Source of the DNA: Bacteroidales bacterium
Lineage (GTDB): Bacteria > Bacteroidota > Bacteroidia > Bacteroidales > UBA932
Reading direction: 5' to 3'
DNA length: 64,000 bases
Assembly: GCA_017519185.1 (NCBI GenBank)
Contig: JAFWSX010000006.1
Coordinates: 160,084-224,083, forward strand
Shown here: in pieces, positions 1-7,571 of the stretch
Layout of the letters: the number at the start of each line of letters is the position of its first letter
Numbering within the stretch: position 1 is the first letter of the stretch
Translations under genes and position numbers: made by a program
Notes under the pieces: generated by a model
The model's database searches: none
What the model was told of the DNA's origin: nothing
The model's input: the letters and a program-made list of their open reading frames with translations, nothing else

Positions 1-579
1 CTCACCGATCAGCGCGCTGGGATGGGCCCCGATAGGGTTGAAGTATCGCAGCGCGATGCCTTTGACCTTACCGTATGCAGCTACGGTGTCGTGCAGAATA
101 TCTTCGCACATCTGCTTTGTGGCACCATAAGGGGCAAGCGCGGGTTTGCGTGGAGTCTGTTCGGTGACAGGCAGCACGTCTGCCTGGCCATATACTGTGC
201 AGGATGAAGAGAACACGATGTTGGGCACATCGTATTTCATCATAAGCGTAAGCAGGTTGATGAGTGAACCGAGGTTGTTGCGATAATAGTCCAAAGGAAT
301 GTGAACCGATTCTCCGACAGCCTTCAAGGCTGCAAAATGGATAACTGCATCAAATTTGTGAGTGCTGAAAACTTTCTCAAGCGCGGCGACGTCAAGACAG
401 TCCACCTTGTTGAAGTCAACTTTCTTGCCTGTAATCTTCTCGATGCCGTTGATCGCTGTGATTTCCGAGTTGCTGAGATTGTCTACGACTACCGGTTCGT
501 AACCGGCCAAAATCAGTTCTACACACGTGTGGGAGCCGATATATCCGCTTCCACCAGTCACCAAAACCTGTTTTCCCAT
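1..579 (-). CDS. galE: UDP-glucose 4-epimerase, N-terminal part (cut by window edge)
   Basis: Interconverts UDP-glucose and UDP-galactose in the cytoplasm (Leloir pathway, sugar-nucleotide supply for envelope glycans). The 193 residues present start with MGKQVLVTGGSGYIG, the GxxGxxG NAD-binding turn of extended short-chain dehydrogenases. They also hold the SSCTVYG segment with the catalytic Ser and the YGATK (YxxxK) catalytic pair. About 145 C-terminal residues lie beyond base 1, since family members are about 340 long. The ATG at 577-579 sits 23 bases after an exact TAAATTTG promoter box, which supports this start. Identification is firm; substrate range (Glc only or also GlcNAc) cannot be told from this half. 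Confidence 0.95.
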   Translation of the reverse strand, partial: MGKQVLVTGGSGYIGSHTCVELILAGYEPVVVDNLSNSEITAINGIEKITGKKVDFNKVDCLDVAALEKVFSTHKFDAVIHFAALKAVGESVHIPLDYYRNNLGSLINLLTLMMKYDVPNIVFSSSCTVYGQADVLPVTEQTPRKPALAPYGATKQMCEDILHDTVAAYGKVKGIALRYFNPIGAHPSALIGE

Positions 580-602
580 AGAATTTTTTTAGTTGCCGGT
601 GT

Positions 603-610
603 CAAATTTA
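603..610 (-). promoter_or_regulatory. Bacteroidetes -7 box TAAATTTG for galE
   Basis: Exact match to the Bacteroidetes sigma-ABfr -7 consensus TAnnTTTG on the minus strand, 23 bases upstream of the galE start. No clear -33 TTG element was identified. Confidence 0.6.
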
Positions 611-682
611 GTGAAAAAAGTAATTTTTGGTACGGTTTATGACAATGTGAACAGTGAAGTTCAACCTAAACAAATTACAGTC

Positions 683-1909
683 ATGAAAAAGTTTGCACTT
701 ATGGCACTCTCCCTCATCATTGTAATGATGTGTGTCAGCCCGACCGAGGTGATGGGACAATCAAGAAGGACTGCCAATACGGCTTCAACTTCTTCTACCA
801 GCGTGCAAAAGAGCTCTCCTACCAGAAGTGGTGCGGCAACTAACAATGCGGCCGCTACCTCAAGCAGGAGAAGTGGTTCCTCTTCAAATGTGAACACTGC
901 TACAAGGTCTACCGCCTCAGCAAGCAGCCGTTCTACCAATATTTCCCGCGAGACTGCAAGCCATAGCAATGCGGCCCGCACAAACAACAACACAAACGCG
1001 ACCCGTAACATAAACAACGGCGCAAACCGCAACGCCGGTGCAGCCACAGTGGCCAAGAACACTGAGAACCGCAGCACAGCTGCCGCAACCCGCAACGTTA
1101 CCAGCAACAATGCGAATCGCAGCAACAACACTGCAACCCGCAACGTTACCAGCAACAATGCGAATCGCAGCAACAACACTGCAACCCGCAATGTGGCGGC
1201 CAACTCATCAAGGCGTACCGACAATGCCCGCAATGTCGCAAGCAACACTGCAAGGCACGACAATGTCGCTCCTAAGGAAGGCACTCGCACAAGCGCTCCC
1301 AAAGTGAACGAAGGTGGCCGCGCAGCAGCTCCGAAGGTAAATGACAATCCTCCGGCAGTACGCAACGAAGCTCCCAGGGCTGAGGAGAGGATGCACAGCA
1401 ATCCTCCCAGGCCTCACGACAATCCTCCGAGGATGCACAACGAGCCGAGGCCTCCGAGACACCCTGGACACAATCCGCCTCCGCCTCCTCGTCCGAGACC
1501 TCCCAGGGGAAGCCACTTCCGCGCTTCAGTGATCGGTGCGATGATTACAATCGCCAAGATCAACCTGATCCACGATGCAATCCGCAGGGCAGAGCGCGCA
1601 GCAAGGCTGGCAACCCGCTACTCAGTGGTAATCAACCGCAGCTACGTTCCCAGAACCTACGCAACCATCGTAGAGACAGTAAGAGATGACATCAACTACT
1701 ACTATCACGACGGAGTGTTCTACATCATCGGAGCAGACGGTGACTACTACGTGATCGAGCCGCCTATCGGAGCCCTTGTCGAGGCAATCCCCGCAGATTA
1801 CGAGAGAGTAGTAATTGACGATGAAGTCTTCTACAAAGTTGATGACACTCTCTACAAGGTAGTGATTGTTGACGGCAATCCTTTCTTCGAGGTAGTTCTG
1901 AACTTGTAA
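683..1909 (+). CDS. Exported low-complexity protein with DUF6515-like C-terminus
   Basis: Function unknown. The start at 683 gives a signal peptide (MKKFALMAL...VMGQ); the in-frame start at 593 would add 30 residues ahead of it and is unlikely. Residues about 30-235 are almost entirely Asn, Thr, Ser, Arg and Ala, including two perfect 16-residue repeats (ATRNVTSNNANRSNNT). A Pro/Arg/His-rich stretch follows at about 235-275. The last 130 residues are ordered: YYYHDGVFY, a Tyr-rich GDYYVIEPP motif, GALVEAIP and a repeated YxVxD pattern. This resembles the DUF6515 family of Bacteroidetes surface proteins, identified from memory of its pattern. It is probably periplasmic or surface-exposed, with the repeat region as a flexible spacer. 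It stands alone and ends at a terminator. Confidence 0.75.
   Translation: MKKFALMALSLIIVMMCVSPTEVMGQSRRTANTASTSSTSVQKSSPTRSGAATNNAAATSSRRSGSSSNVNTATRSTASASSRSTNISRETASHSNAARTNNNTNATRNINNGANRNAGAATVAKNTENRSTAAATRNVTSNNANRSNNTATRNVTSNNANRSNNTATRNVAANSSRRTDNARNVASNTARHDNVAPKEGTRTSAPKVNEGGRAAAPKVNDNPPAVRNEAPRAEERMHSNPPRPHDNPPRMHNEPRPPRHPGHNPPPPPRPRPPRGSHFRASVIGAMITIAKINLIHDAIRRAERAARLATRYSVVINRSYVPRTYATIVETVRDDINYYYHDGVFYIIGADGDYYVIEPPIGALVEAIPADYERVVIDDEVFYKVDDTLYKVVIVDGNPFFEVVLNL
1085..1180 (+). repeat. Two exact 48-bp tandem repeats inside a coding region
   Basis: Units at 1085-1132 and 1133-1180 are identical base for base and encode 16 residues each. A third partial copy starts at 1181 and diverges. 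Identity at third codon positions points to a recent duplication. Confidence 0.95.
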
Positions 1910-1925
1910 AAGTTTGACATAAATG

Positions 1926-1955
1926 AAAAAAGACGCTTCGGCGTCTTTTTTTTTT
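1926..1955. terminator. Bidirectional intrinsic terminator
   Basis: Stem AGACGC / GCGTCT at 1931-1946 around a TTCG tetraloop, with A-rich sequence on the left and a long T run on the right. It lies between two convergent genes and can end transcription from both. Confidence 0.9.
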
Positions 1956-2847
1956 ATGCCAGGTTGTCGAATGAAACCGGATTGTCGAGCAAGGGCCTGT
2001 GCAGTTTGCGCCGGTATTCCTTGCGTGCCCTGGCAGCGGCCTCGACAGCTTCGGGGCAAAAAGCATATTCCATGAACCGGAAGAAAATAAGCTCAGCAGC
2101 CTGGGAAGAAGGGTGTGTCATATTATCCGCATAGAAGCGGTAGTCTCGCAGCTCATCCATCATTATTTCGAATGCGGGGAAATAGTGTGCGTTCGTATAG
2201 TCCTTCACCAGTTGCTCTGTGGCAAGCAGAAGGGTGGCTTTGCTGAGGGAGTTCCCATAAGCTCCGTCTGCAAGGTGGCGTATGGGGCTTACGGTGAATA
2301 TCCATTCCTTTCCAGGATTAGCTTCAATCATTCCAGACAGCAGACGTACCGTCTCTTCTACCGTCAGCCTTTCCCTGCGGAATTCTTTTGCAGGGACCTT
2401 GTTGCAATTGGCCACGATCCTTCCTGTGGCAAGATGGCGGAATACCCAGGCCGTCCCCAGAGTCACAAGACATACGTCAGAATAGGAGAAGCTGTCGGCT
2501 GCAGAAGCCAGAGAAGCATTCGCGCCAGTCAGAAAACCTTCAGGTGTCGGGCTTGAAAACTTAGTGTGATGCCAGAAAGAATTGTAGCGTCCGAGCGGTT
2601 GGGAATATATGACATCGTCCGCTGAAAAAGGGACGGGTTCGGCCAGTCTGCTGACGGCGGCGGCGATAGATGCCGGATTGTAAAGTGTTCCGAAAGGGTT
2701 GAGGGTCACGTCGATTCCGCTCTGAGAAAGCCTGTCTCCGATTTCATCGGCAAAGCACGAGCCGATGGCAAGGAACTTCGCCGTGCTGTCGAAACGTTTT
2801 GCAAGCGGGGCTGGCTCAACCTCGGTATGGAGCTTCAGCGGATTCAT
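1954..2847 (-). CDS. GSCFA domain protein
   Basis: 297-residue member of the GSCFA family, named for the motif at residues 29-33 (IGSCFADEIG). The family is SGNH-hydrolase-like and widespread in Bacteroidales, with no established substrate. Also visible are NPFGTLYNP and TLGTAWVF (family-type blocks) and TVSPIRHLADG, which resembles an SGNH His-containing block. There is no signal peptide, so it is probably cytoplasmic. It is the last gene of a five-gene minus-strand operon, 4 bases after the S41 peptidase gene, and is followed by the terminator at 1926-1955. Confidence 0.9.
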   Translation of the reverse strand: MNPLKLHTEVEPAPLAKRFDSTAKFLAIGSCFADEIGDRLSQSGIDVTLNPFGTLYNPASIAAAVSRLAEPVPFSADDVIYSQPLGRYNSFWHHTKFSSPTPEGFLTGANASLASAADSFSYSDVCLVTLGTAWVFRHLATGRIVANCNKVPAKEFRRERLTVEETVRLLSGMIEANPGKEWIFTVSPIRHLADGAYGNSLSKATLLLATEQLVKDYTNAHYFPAFEIMMDELRDYRFYADNMTHPSSQAAELIFFRFMEYAFCPEAVEAAARARKEYRRKLHRPLLDNPVSFDNLA

Positions 2848-2851
2848 GGGA

Positions 2852-4447
2852 TTACTTTCCTTCGGCAGCTATCGTGACGGTTTTGTCGGTAGTCAGGTAA
2901 ATGGGGTAGAAGCCTTTGTCGCCTAGCGGAGAATAGCGTGCTATAAGCGCTCTCACCTGGGTCAGGATGTAATCCTTCGCCCTTTCCCATTCGTCACCTG
3001 CAGGAACTGCATCATTTTCAGCAGCGAAACGAAGGAAACCGGCCTCAATGTCCTTTCCGTCGAGGAACTTGTTTAGCCCGTCAAGGGTGGTCTGTGACCT
3101 GAGGGCTGCGCTGTTGCTGTCGAAGAACCTGCTGGCATATTTATTCTGAAGGCCGAGACGGTTGCATTTCACGTAGAAATCATTGGTGCCCACAGTGTCG
3201 AGCGGTACGAATACATCGGGGATGATTCCACCTCCGCCATAGACTGTCCTTCCGCCCTTGGTGGTGTACTTGAGAGAATCGACCACTTTGATGCTGTCTG
3301 CATTGAACAGTTCGCCGGTACTGTAGCGGTGGATTATGTCGTAGTCGTAATCATCTGCGTATGGCTTCTGGATGCAACGGCCGGAAGGAGTGTAGAAGCG
3401 CTGGATTGTGAGCCGGATGCCGCTGCCGTCCGTGAAATAGACCGGCTCCTGGACAAGGCCTTTGCCGAAAGACCTGACACCGTAGATGGTGGCCCGGTCA
3501 TTGTCCTGCATAGCGCCTGCGAAAATTTCGCTCGAAGATGCGCTGGACTCGTTGATGAGCACGGCAAGGTCGATGCTCTGGCAGCTGCCGCGTCCATCGG
3601 CATACATATCCTCGCGTTTGCGGTGTTTTCCTTCCATATAGACTATCAGGTCTCCCTTCTTGAGGAATTCGTTGCTCAGCAGCAGGGCCTGGTCGAGATA
3701 TCCTCCGGTGTTGTCCCTAAGGTCGAAGATAAGCCTCTTCATACCGTTCTTGCGGAGTTCGGCCGCAGCTTCCAGGAATTCCAGGTAACTTGTGCGGGCA
3801 AACTTGGAGAGCTTTATGTAGCCAGTAGTGTCATTCAGCATAAATGCCACGTCTATGCTGTTGACGGGGATCTTGTCGCGGGTTATGTCAAAAGGAATCA
3901 GTCCGTCCACTCCAGAACGTTTCACGGAAATTTTGACTTTGGATCCTTTGGGACCCTTCATAAGCTTAACCATGCTGTCCTGGTCCATCTTGACACCGGC
4001 TATCACTTTGTCATCGACCTTTATGATCCTGTCGCCTGTCTGAAGGCCTGCCTTCTCTGACGGGCCGCCGGTGATGACGCTGGTGACAATTGCAGTGTCA
4101 GCCGGCACGTTGAACTGGATGCCGATGCCGTCGAAGCCGCCTTGGAGTGATTCCTCTGCTTCCTTCAAGTCAGACGGCGGAAGATATACCGAGTGGGGGT
4201 CCAGCTCCTTCATAAGAGCGGGGAGGATGTCTTCAGTGACCTTCTTGTGGTCGATGTCATCCACATAATTCTCATCCATTGTCTTGAGGATGACCATCAG
4301 TTTCGCCCAGTCGCTGTCTATGGAGTTGACGTCCACTTTCTGCTGCCTGCCTCTTATGGCGCTTGCGAGGAAAAAGGATGCCAGAAGGATGGTGATTGAC
4401 CACAGTACGGTCCTGAGCAGTTTATTGTTGTTGTCTTTAGAAGCCAT
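2852..4447 (-). CDS. S41 family C-terminal processing peptidase with PDZ domain
   Basis: Serine-lysine endopeptidase of the CtpA/Prc type, acting in the periplasm on exported proteins. One N-terminal membrane anchor lies at about 13-31. A PDZ domain spans about 100-180 (GFDGIGI, GGPSEKAGLQTGD). The protease core spans about 200-400 with FDLRDNTGGY. The nucleophile is predicted as Ser304 in SASSSE and the general base as Lys329 in FGKG, the 25-residue spacing usual in the family. Length 531 is normal for Bacteroidetes members. The gene lies 3 bases after the deaminase gene and 4 before GSCFA. Which proteins it trims cannot be said. Confidence 0.95.
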   Translation of the reverse strand: MASKDNNNKLLRTVLWSITILLASFFLASAIRGRQQKVDVNSIDSDWAKLMVILKTMDENYVDDIDHKKVTEDILPALMKELDPHSVYLPPSDLKEAEESLQGGFDGIGIQFNVPADTAIVTSVITGGPSEKAGLQTGDRIIKVDDKVIAGVKMDQDSMVKLMKGPKGSKVKISVKRSGVDGLIPFDITRDKIPVNSIDVAFMLNDTTGYIKLSKFARTSYLEFLEAAAELRKNGMKRLIFDLRDNTGGYLDQALLLSNEFLKKGDLIVYMEGKHRKREDMYADGRGSCQSIDLAVLINESSASSSEIFAGAMQDNDRATIYGVRSFGKGLVQEPVYFTDGSGIRLTIQRFYTPSGRCIQKPYADDYDYDIIHRYSTGELFNADSIKVVDSLKYTTKGGRTVYGGGGIIPDVFVPLDTVGTNDFYVKCNRLGLQNKYASRFFDSNSAALRSQTTLDGLNKFLDGKDIEAGFLRFAAENDAVPAGDEWERAKDYILTQVRALIARYSPLGDKGFYPIYLTTDKTVTIAAEGK

Positions 4448-4450
4448 GGT

Positions 4451-4876
4451 TTAGTCAATAGAATCGTACTTCACTACTTCGATGCCTGCGCGGCGCAAGA
4501 GGTCAATCCCGTCGGTAATGCGGTATTCGTCGTGATATACCACCCGCTTGATGCCGGCCTGGATGATGAGTTTCGCACATTCGATGCAGGGAGAGGCGGT
4601 CACATAGAGTGTGGACCCGTCGCTGCTGTTGCCGCTTTTGGCGACTTTGGTGATTGCGTTGGCCTCGGCGTGCAGCACGTAAGGTTTGGTCACGCCGTTC
4701 TCGTCTTCACACACGTTTTCGAAACCTGCGGGAGTGCCATTGTACCCGTCTGAGATTATCATCTTGTCCTTGACGAGGATGGCACCAACCTGTCTGCGGA
4801 CGCAGTAAGAGTTCTTAGCCCAGACAGTGGCTAACTGAAGATAGCTCTTGTCGAATTGGATCTGTTTGTCTGTCAT
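4451..4876 (-). CDS. dCMP deaminase family protein
   Basis: Zinc-dependent deaminase, most likely converting dCMP to dUMP for dTMP synthesis (ComEB type). The zinc and catalytic motifs are complete: HAE at residues 69-71 and PCxxC at 96-100, with C97 and C100. Length 141 fits the family. It is the third gene of the FKBP-MsbA-deaminase-S41-GSCFA operon, 9 bases after the ABC exporter gene. It is cytoplasmic. A different nucleotide substrate (cytidine-like) cannot be excluded from sequence alone. Confidence 0.92.
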   Translation of the reverse strand: MTDKQIQFDKSYLQLATVWAKNSYCVRRQVGAILVKDKMIISDGYNGTPAGFENVCEDENGVTKPYVLHAEANAITKVAKSGNSSDGSTLYVTASPCIECAKLIIQAGIKRVVYHDEYRITDGIDLLRRAGIEVVKYDSID

Positions 4877-4885
4877 ACTGCAAAT

Positions 4886-6712
4886 TTAAGAAAAAGCTTG
4901 GAGCTGGCACAAATGATTATAGATGCCGCCTGCTTTTATGAGTTGGTCGTGCGTGCCGCGTTCCGCGATGCGGCCATTCTGAAGTACAATGATTTCATCC
5001 GCGTGGCGGATGGTGGACAGTCTGTGGGCGATGACCAGGCAGGTGCGGTTGGTCATAAGTTTAGTCAGGGCGTCCTGCACCAGCCGCTCACTCTCGGTGT
5101 CCAGGGAAGATGTCGCCTCGTCCAGAATGAGGAAAGGCGGGTTCTTGAGCACCGCACGCGCTATGGCTATCCTCTGCCGCTGTCCGCCTGACAGTTTCGC
5201 GCCTTGGTCACCTATGTTGGTCTGGTAGCCTTTCTCCATCCGGGCGATGAATTCGTCTGCGTTGGCAATTGCTGCAGCTTCTTCCACCTGCTTGCTGCTG
5301 ACATCCTCGAGGCCGAAAGTGATGTTGCCGTAGATGCTGTCGTTGAACAGAATAGGCTCCTGGGTCACTATGCCCATAATGGAGCGAAGCGAGGCTATGC
5401 TGAGGCTGCGGATATCTTTGCCGTCAACCAGTATTTCGCCCTCGGAGCAGTCCCAGAAGCGCGGGATAAGGTCGGCAAGGGTCGACTTCCCGGCCCCCGA
5501 AGGCCCCACAATGGCTATGGTCTTACCTTTGGGGATGGAGAAATTTATGTTTGACAGCACGGGCTCGCTGCCATATGAGAAACTTACGTTACGGAATTCA
5601 ATGGCATTGCAGAATCCTTCAAGTTCAACCGGGTTTTCACTTTCCCTGATGTCGTTCTCTGCATCGAGGATATCGAATATCCTGCCCGCGGAAACAAGGC
5701 CTTTCTGAATGGCCGCATAGGAAGACGCTATGGCTTTGGCCGGCTCCAGAACTCTCCAGTAGAAACCGATATAGACCACGAAGGCTGCCCAGCTCATTCC
5801 AAGCTGACCACGGTAGTTCAGCCATCCTCCATACAGAAGGACCAGGGCGGCCACGGTAATGCCGAGGAATTCGGATACTGGTGACGCCAGTTCCTGTCTG
5901 TTGGAAACTGCCAGGCTGATGCGCCGGTGGGCTTCATTGTCCTTGTCGAACTGGTTTTCTACATATTTGCGGGCATTGAAAGCCTTGATGATGCGTGACC
6001 CTGAGATGGCTTCCTCGAAGTGGCTCAGTATTTTGCCCATCAGGGTCTGGGTTTCAACGGCGTCCCTGCGAAGTTTTCCAGTAATCTTGCTGATGACAAT
6101 GGCAGACAGGGGCAGTGCGACTAATGAGACAATAGTGAGCTTTGGCGACATAAAGAACAGAGCCGCAAGAAAACCAATCACCAGCAGAGGCTCCCTGAAA
6201 AAGATGTGGAAACTTCCGGCGATGGTGTTCTGTACTTCGCTCACGTCGTTGGAAATACTGGAAAGGATGTCTCCCTTGCGGCGGTTGTTGAAGTATCCGA
6301 GGTCCAGGCTGGCTATCTTCCTGAACAGGTCTGCTCTCAGGCCGTACATAAGCCTTGTCTTCATGCTCACCAGTATTCTTTGAGAAAGATAGCGGCAGAC
6401 ATTGGAAAGCAAGGTCGCGGCCACCAGTGCCAGACAGACAATCAGAAGCCCGGCCAGGAACCCGTTGCCTTTGATTATGCCGTACAGAAGGTGGTTTACG
6501 GCCTGCTCGACATATTGCAAAGAAAAACTGCCTTCGGGACCGGCGGTCGCCGAGGCAGCTTTGTCTGGCTCGAAAAGCATCGACAGCACCGGACCTATGA
6601 GAGCATAGTTCGCGACACCAAAGATGACTGAAAGTATCGAGAGAAATAAATACGGCGGCCAGTATTTACCCAGAGGCTTTGCGTAAGACAATATCCTCTT
6701 GTAGGTTTCCAT
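4886..6712 (-). CDS. MsbA-like ABC exporter (fused membrane and ATPase domains)
   Basis: 608-residue half-transporter that works as a dimer in the inner membrane. The membrane domain spans about 15-330. The ATPase domain has Walker A GPSGAGKST at 403-411, signature LSGGQ at about 507, Walker B FLILDEATSSLD and the switch His in IAHRLST. The family includes lipid A flippase MsbA and multidrug exporters. Its place in a housekeeping operon and its lack of any peptidase domain make a lipid or hydrophobic-compound exporter likely, but the substrate is inferred. It is second in its operon, 36 bases after the FKBP gene. Confidence 0.9.
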   Translation of the reverse strand: METYKRILSYAKPLGKYWPPYLFLSILSVIFGVANYALIGPVLSMLFEPDKAASATAGPEGSFSLQYVEQAVNHLLYGIIKGNGFLAGLLIVCLALVAATLLSNVCRYLSQRILVSMKTRLMYGLRADLFRKIASLDLGYFNNRRKGDILSSISNDVSEVQNTIAGSFHIFFREPLLVIGFLAALFFMSPKLTIVSLVALPLSAIVISKITGKLRRDAVETQTLMGKILSHFEEAISGSRIIKAFNARKYVENQFDKDNEAHRRISLAVSNRQELASPVSEFLGITVAALVLLYGGWLNYRGQLGMSWAAFVVYIGFYWRVLEPAKAIASSYAAIQKGLVSAGRIFDILDAENDIRESENPVELEGFCNAIEFRNVSFSYGSEPVLSNINFSIPKGKTIAIVGPSGAGKSTLADLIPRFWDCSEGEILVDGKDIRSLSIASLRSIMGIVTQEPILFNDSIYGNITFGLEDVSSKQVEEAAAIANADEFIARMEKGYQTNIGDQGAKLSGGQRQRIAIARAVLKNPPFLILDEATSSLDTESERLVQDALTKLMTNRTCLVIAHRLSTIRHADEIIVLQNGRIAERGTHDQLIKAGGIYNHLCQLQAFS

Positions 6713-6748
6713 ACCGGCCGCTGAATGAAGCCTTATGCAGGCTTGTTG

Positions 6749-7453
6749 TTATTCGCTGTCGCTTGCGTGCTTAACCTCGACAAGCTCAACTTCGAAGACG
6801 AGAGTCTCGTTGGGGCCGGTCGGGCCGTTCTCGCCGTATGCGAGGTCACTCGGAACGTAGAGCATGATCTTTCCGCCTTCGTCGATCTTCTGGATGCCTT
6901 CAACCCATCCCTTGATCACGTTTGAGAGAGGGAAAGTGACGGGGCCGCTATCTTCTGAAGACTCGATGAGTTCGCCGTCAACGGTTGTCAGCTTATAGTT
7001 TGCAGTGACGGTATCCCTTTCTGAAGTGGGGAAGTTGCCGTTACCGTTGTTGAGGATCTTGTACATAAGACCGCTCTCGGTAGTAACCACGCCTTCTTCC
7101 TTGGCCATCTTTGCAAGGAACTCCTGGCCTTTGCGGAGGTTCTCCTGTCCAACGGCTTCTTTTCTCTTGCCGATGAATGAGTTCATCCTGTCATTCACGA
7201 AACTGTTTTCGAAGCTGTCAGCATCTTTGAGATAATCTTTGTATCCTTTGATGATCTGGCCAAGATTGAGGTCACCGAGATCGTTCATGGTAACCATCTG
7301 TGCCACATACACGCCGAATGCGTAGCTGGCGCTGTCAACGTCAGCTTTGGTTATTGATTTGGGCTGAGGGTCTACTTTGGGTGCAGAAACGCAGCAAGCA
7401 GTGAGCATAATGGCTGCAAAAGCTGCTGCAGATAAAAATTTGATGTATTTCAT
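6749..7453 (-). CDS. FKBP-type peptidyl-prolyl isomerase, lipoprotein
   Basis: Periplasmic cis-trans prolyl isomerase and folding helper. An N-terminal signal ends at a lipobox (LTAC, lipidated Cys20; Cys21 follows). A helical FKBP-N dimerisation domain spans about 35-125, with the FKBP-C domain at about 140-230 (GDEL-type TTVDGELIESS, GWVEGIQ, YGENGP, LVFEVELVEV). Length 234 is typical of FkpA/Mip-like proteins. It is the first gene of a five-gene operon. A near-consensus promoter box TACTTTCG (one mismatch to TAnnTTTG) lies at 7492-7499, 38 bases upstream. Confidence 0.92.
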   Translation of the reverse strand: MKYIKFLSAAAFAAIMLTACCVSAPKVDPQPKSITKADVDSASYAFGVYVAQMVTMNDLGDLNLGQIIKGYKDYLKDADSFENSFVNDRMNSFIGKRKEAVGQENLRKGQEFLAKMAKEEGVVTTESGLMYKILNNGNGNFPTSERDTVTANYKLTTVDGELIESSEDSGPVTFPLSNVIKGWVEGIQKIDEGGKIMLYVPSDLAYGENGPTGPNETLVFEVELVEVKHASDSE

Positions 7454-7571
7454 ATTGCTTAATAAAAATTGATTACCAGTTTATTGCGGCGCGAAAGTAA
7501 GAAATTTTATCCAAATCTTTTGCCATTAAAACGGATATTTAGTACATTTAAAGATAGATTCGTCAAAATTT

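Noticed and set aside
661-1401. Long minus-strand open frame rich in Leu, Val and Ala
   Set aside because: It is the reverse reading of the Asn/Thr/Arg repeat gene; no start signal and biased composition explained by the opposite strand.
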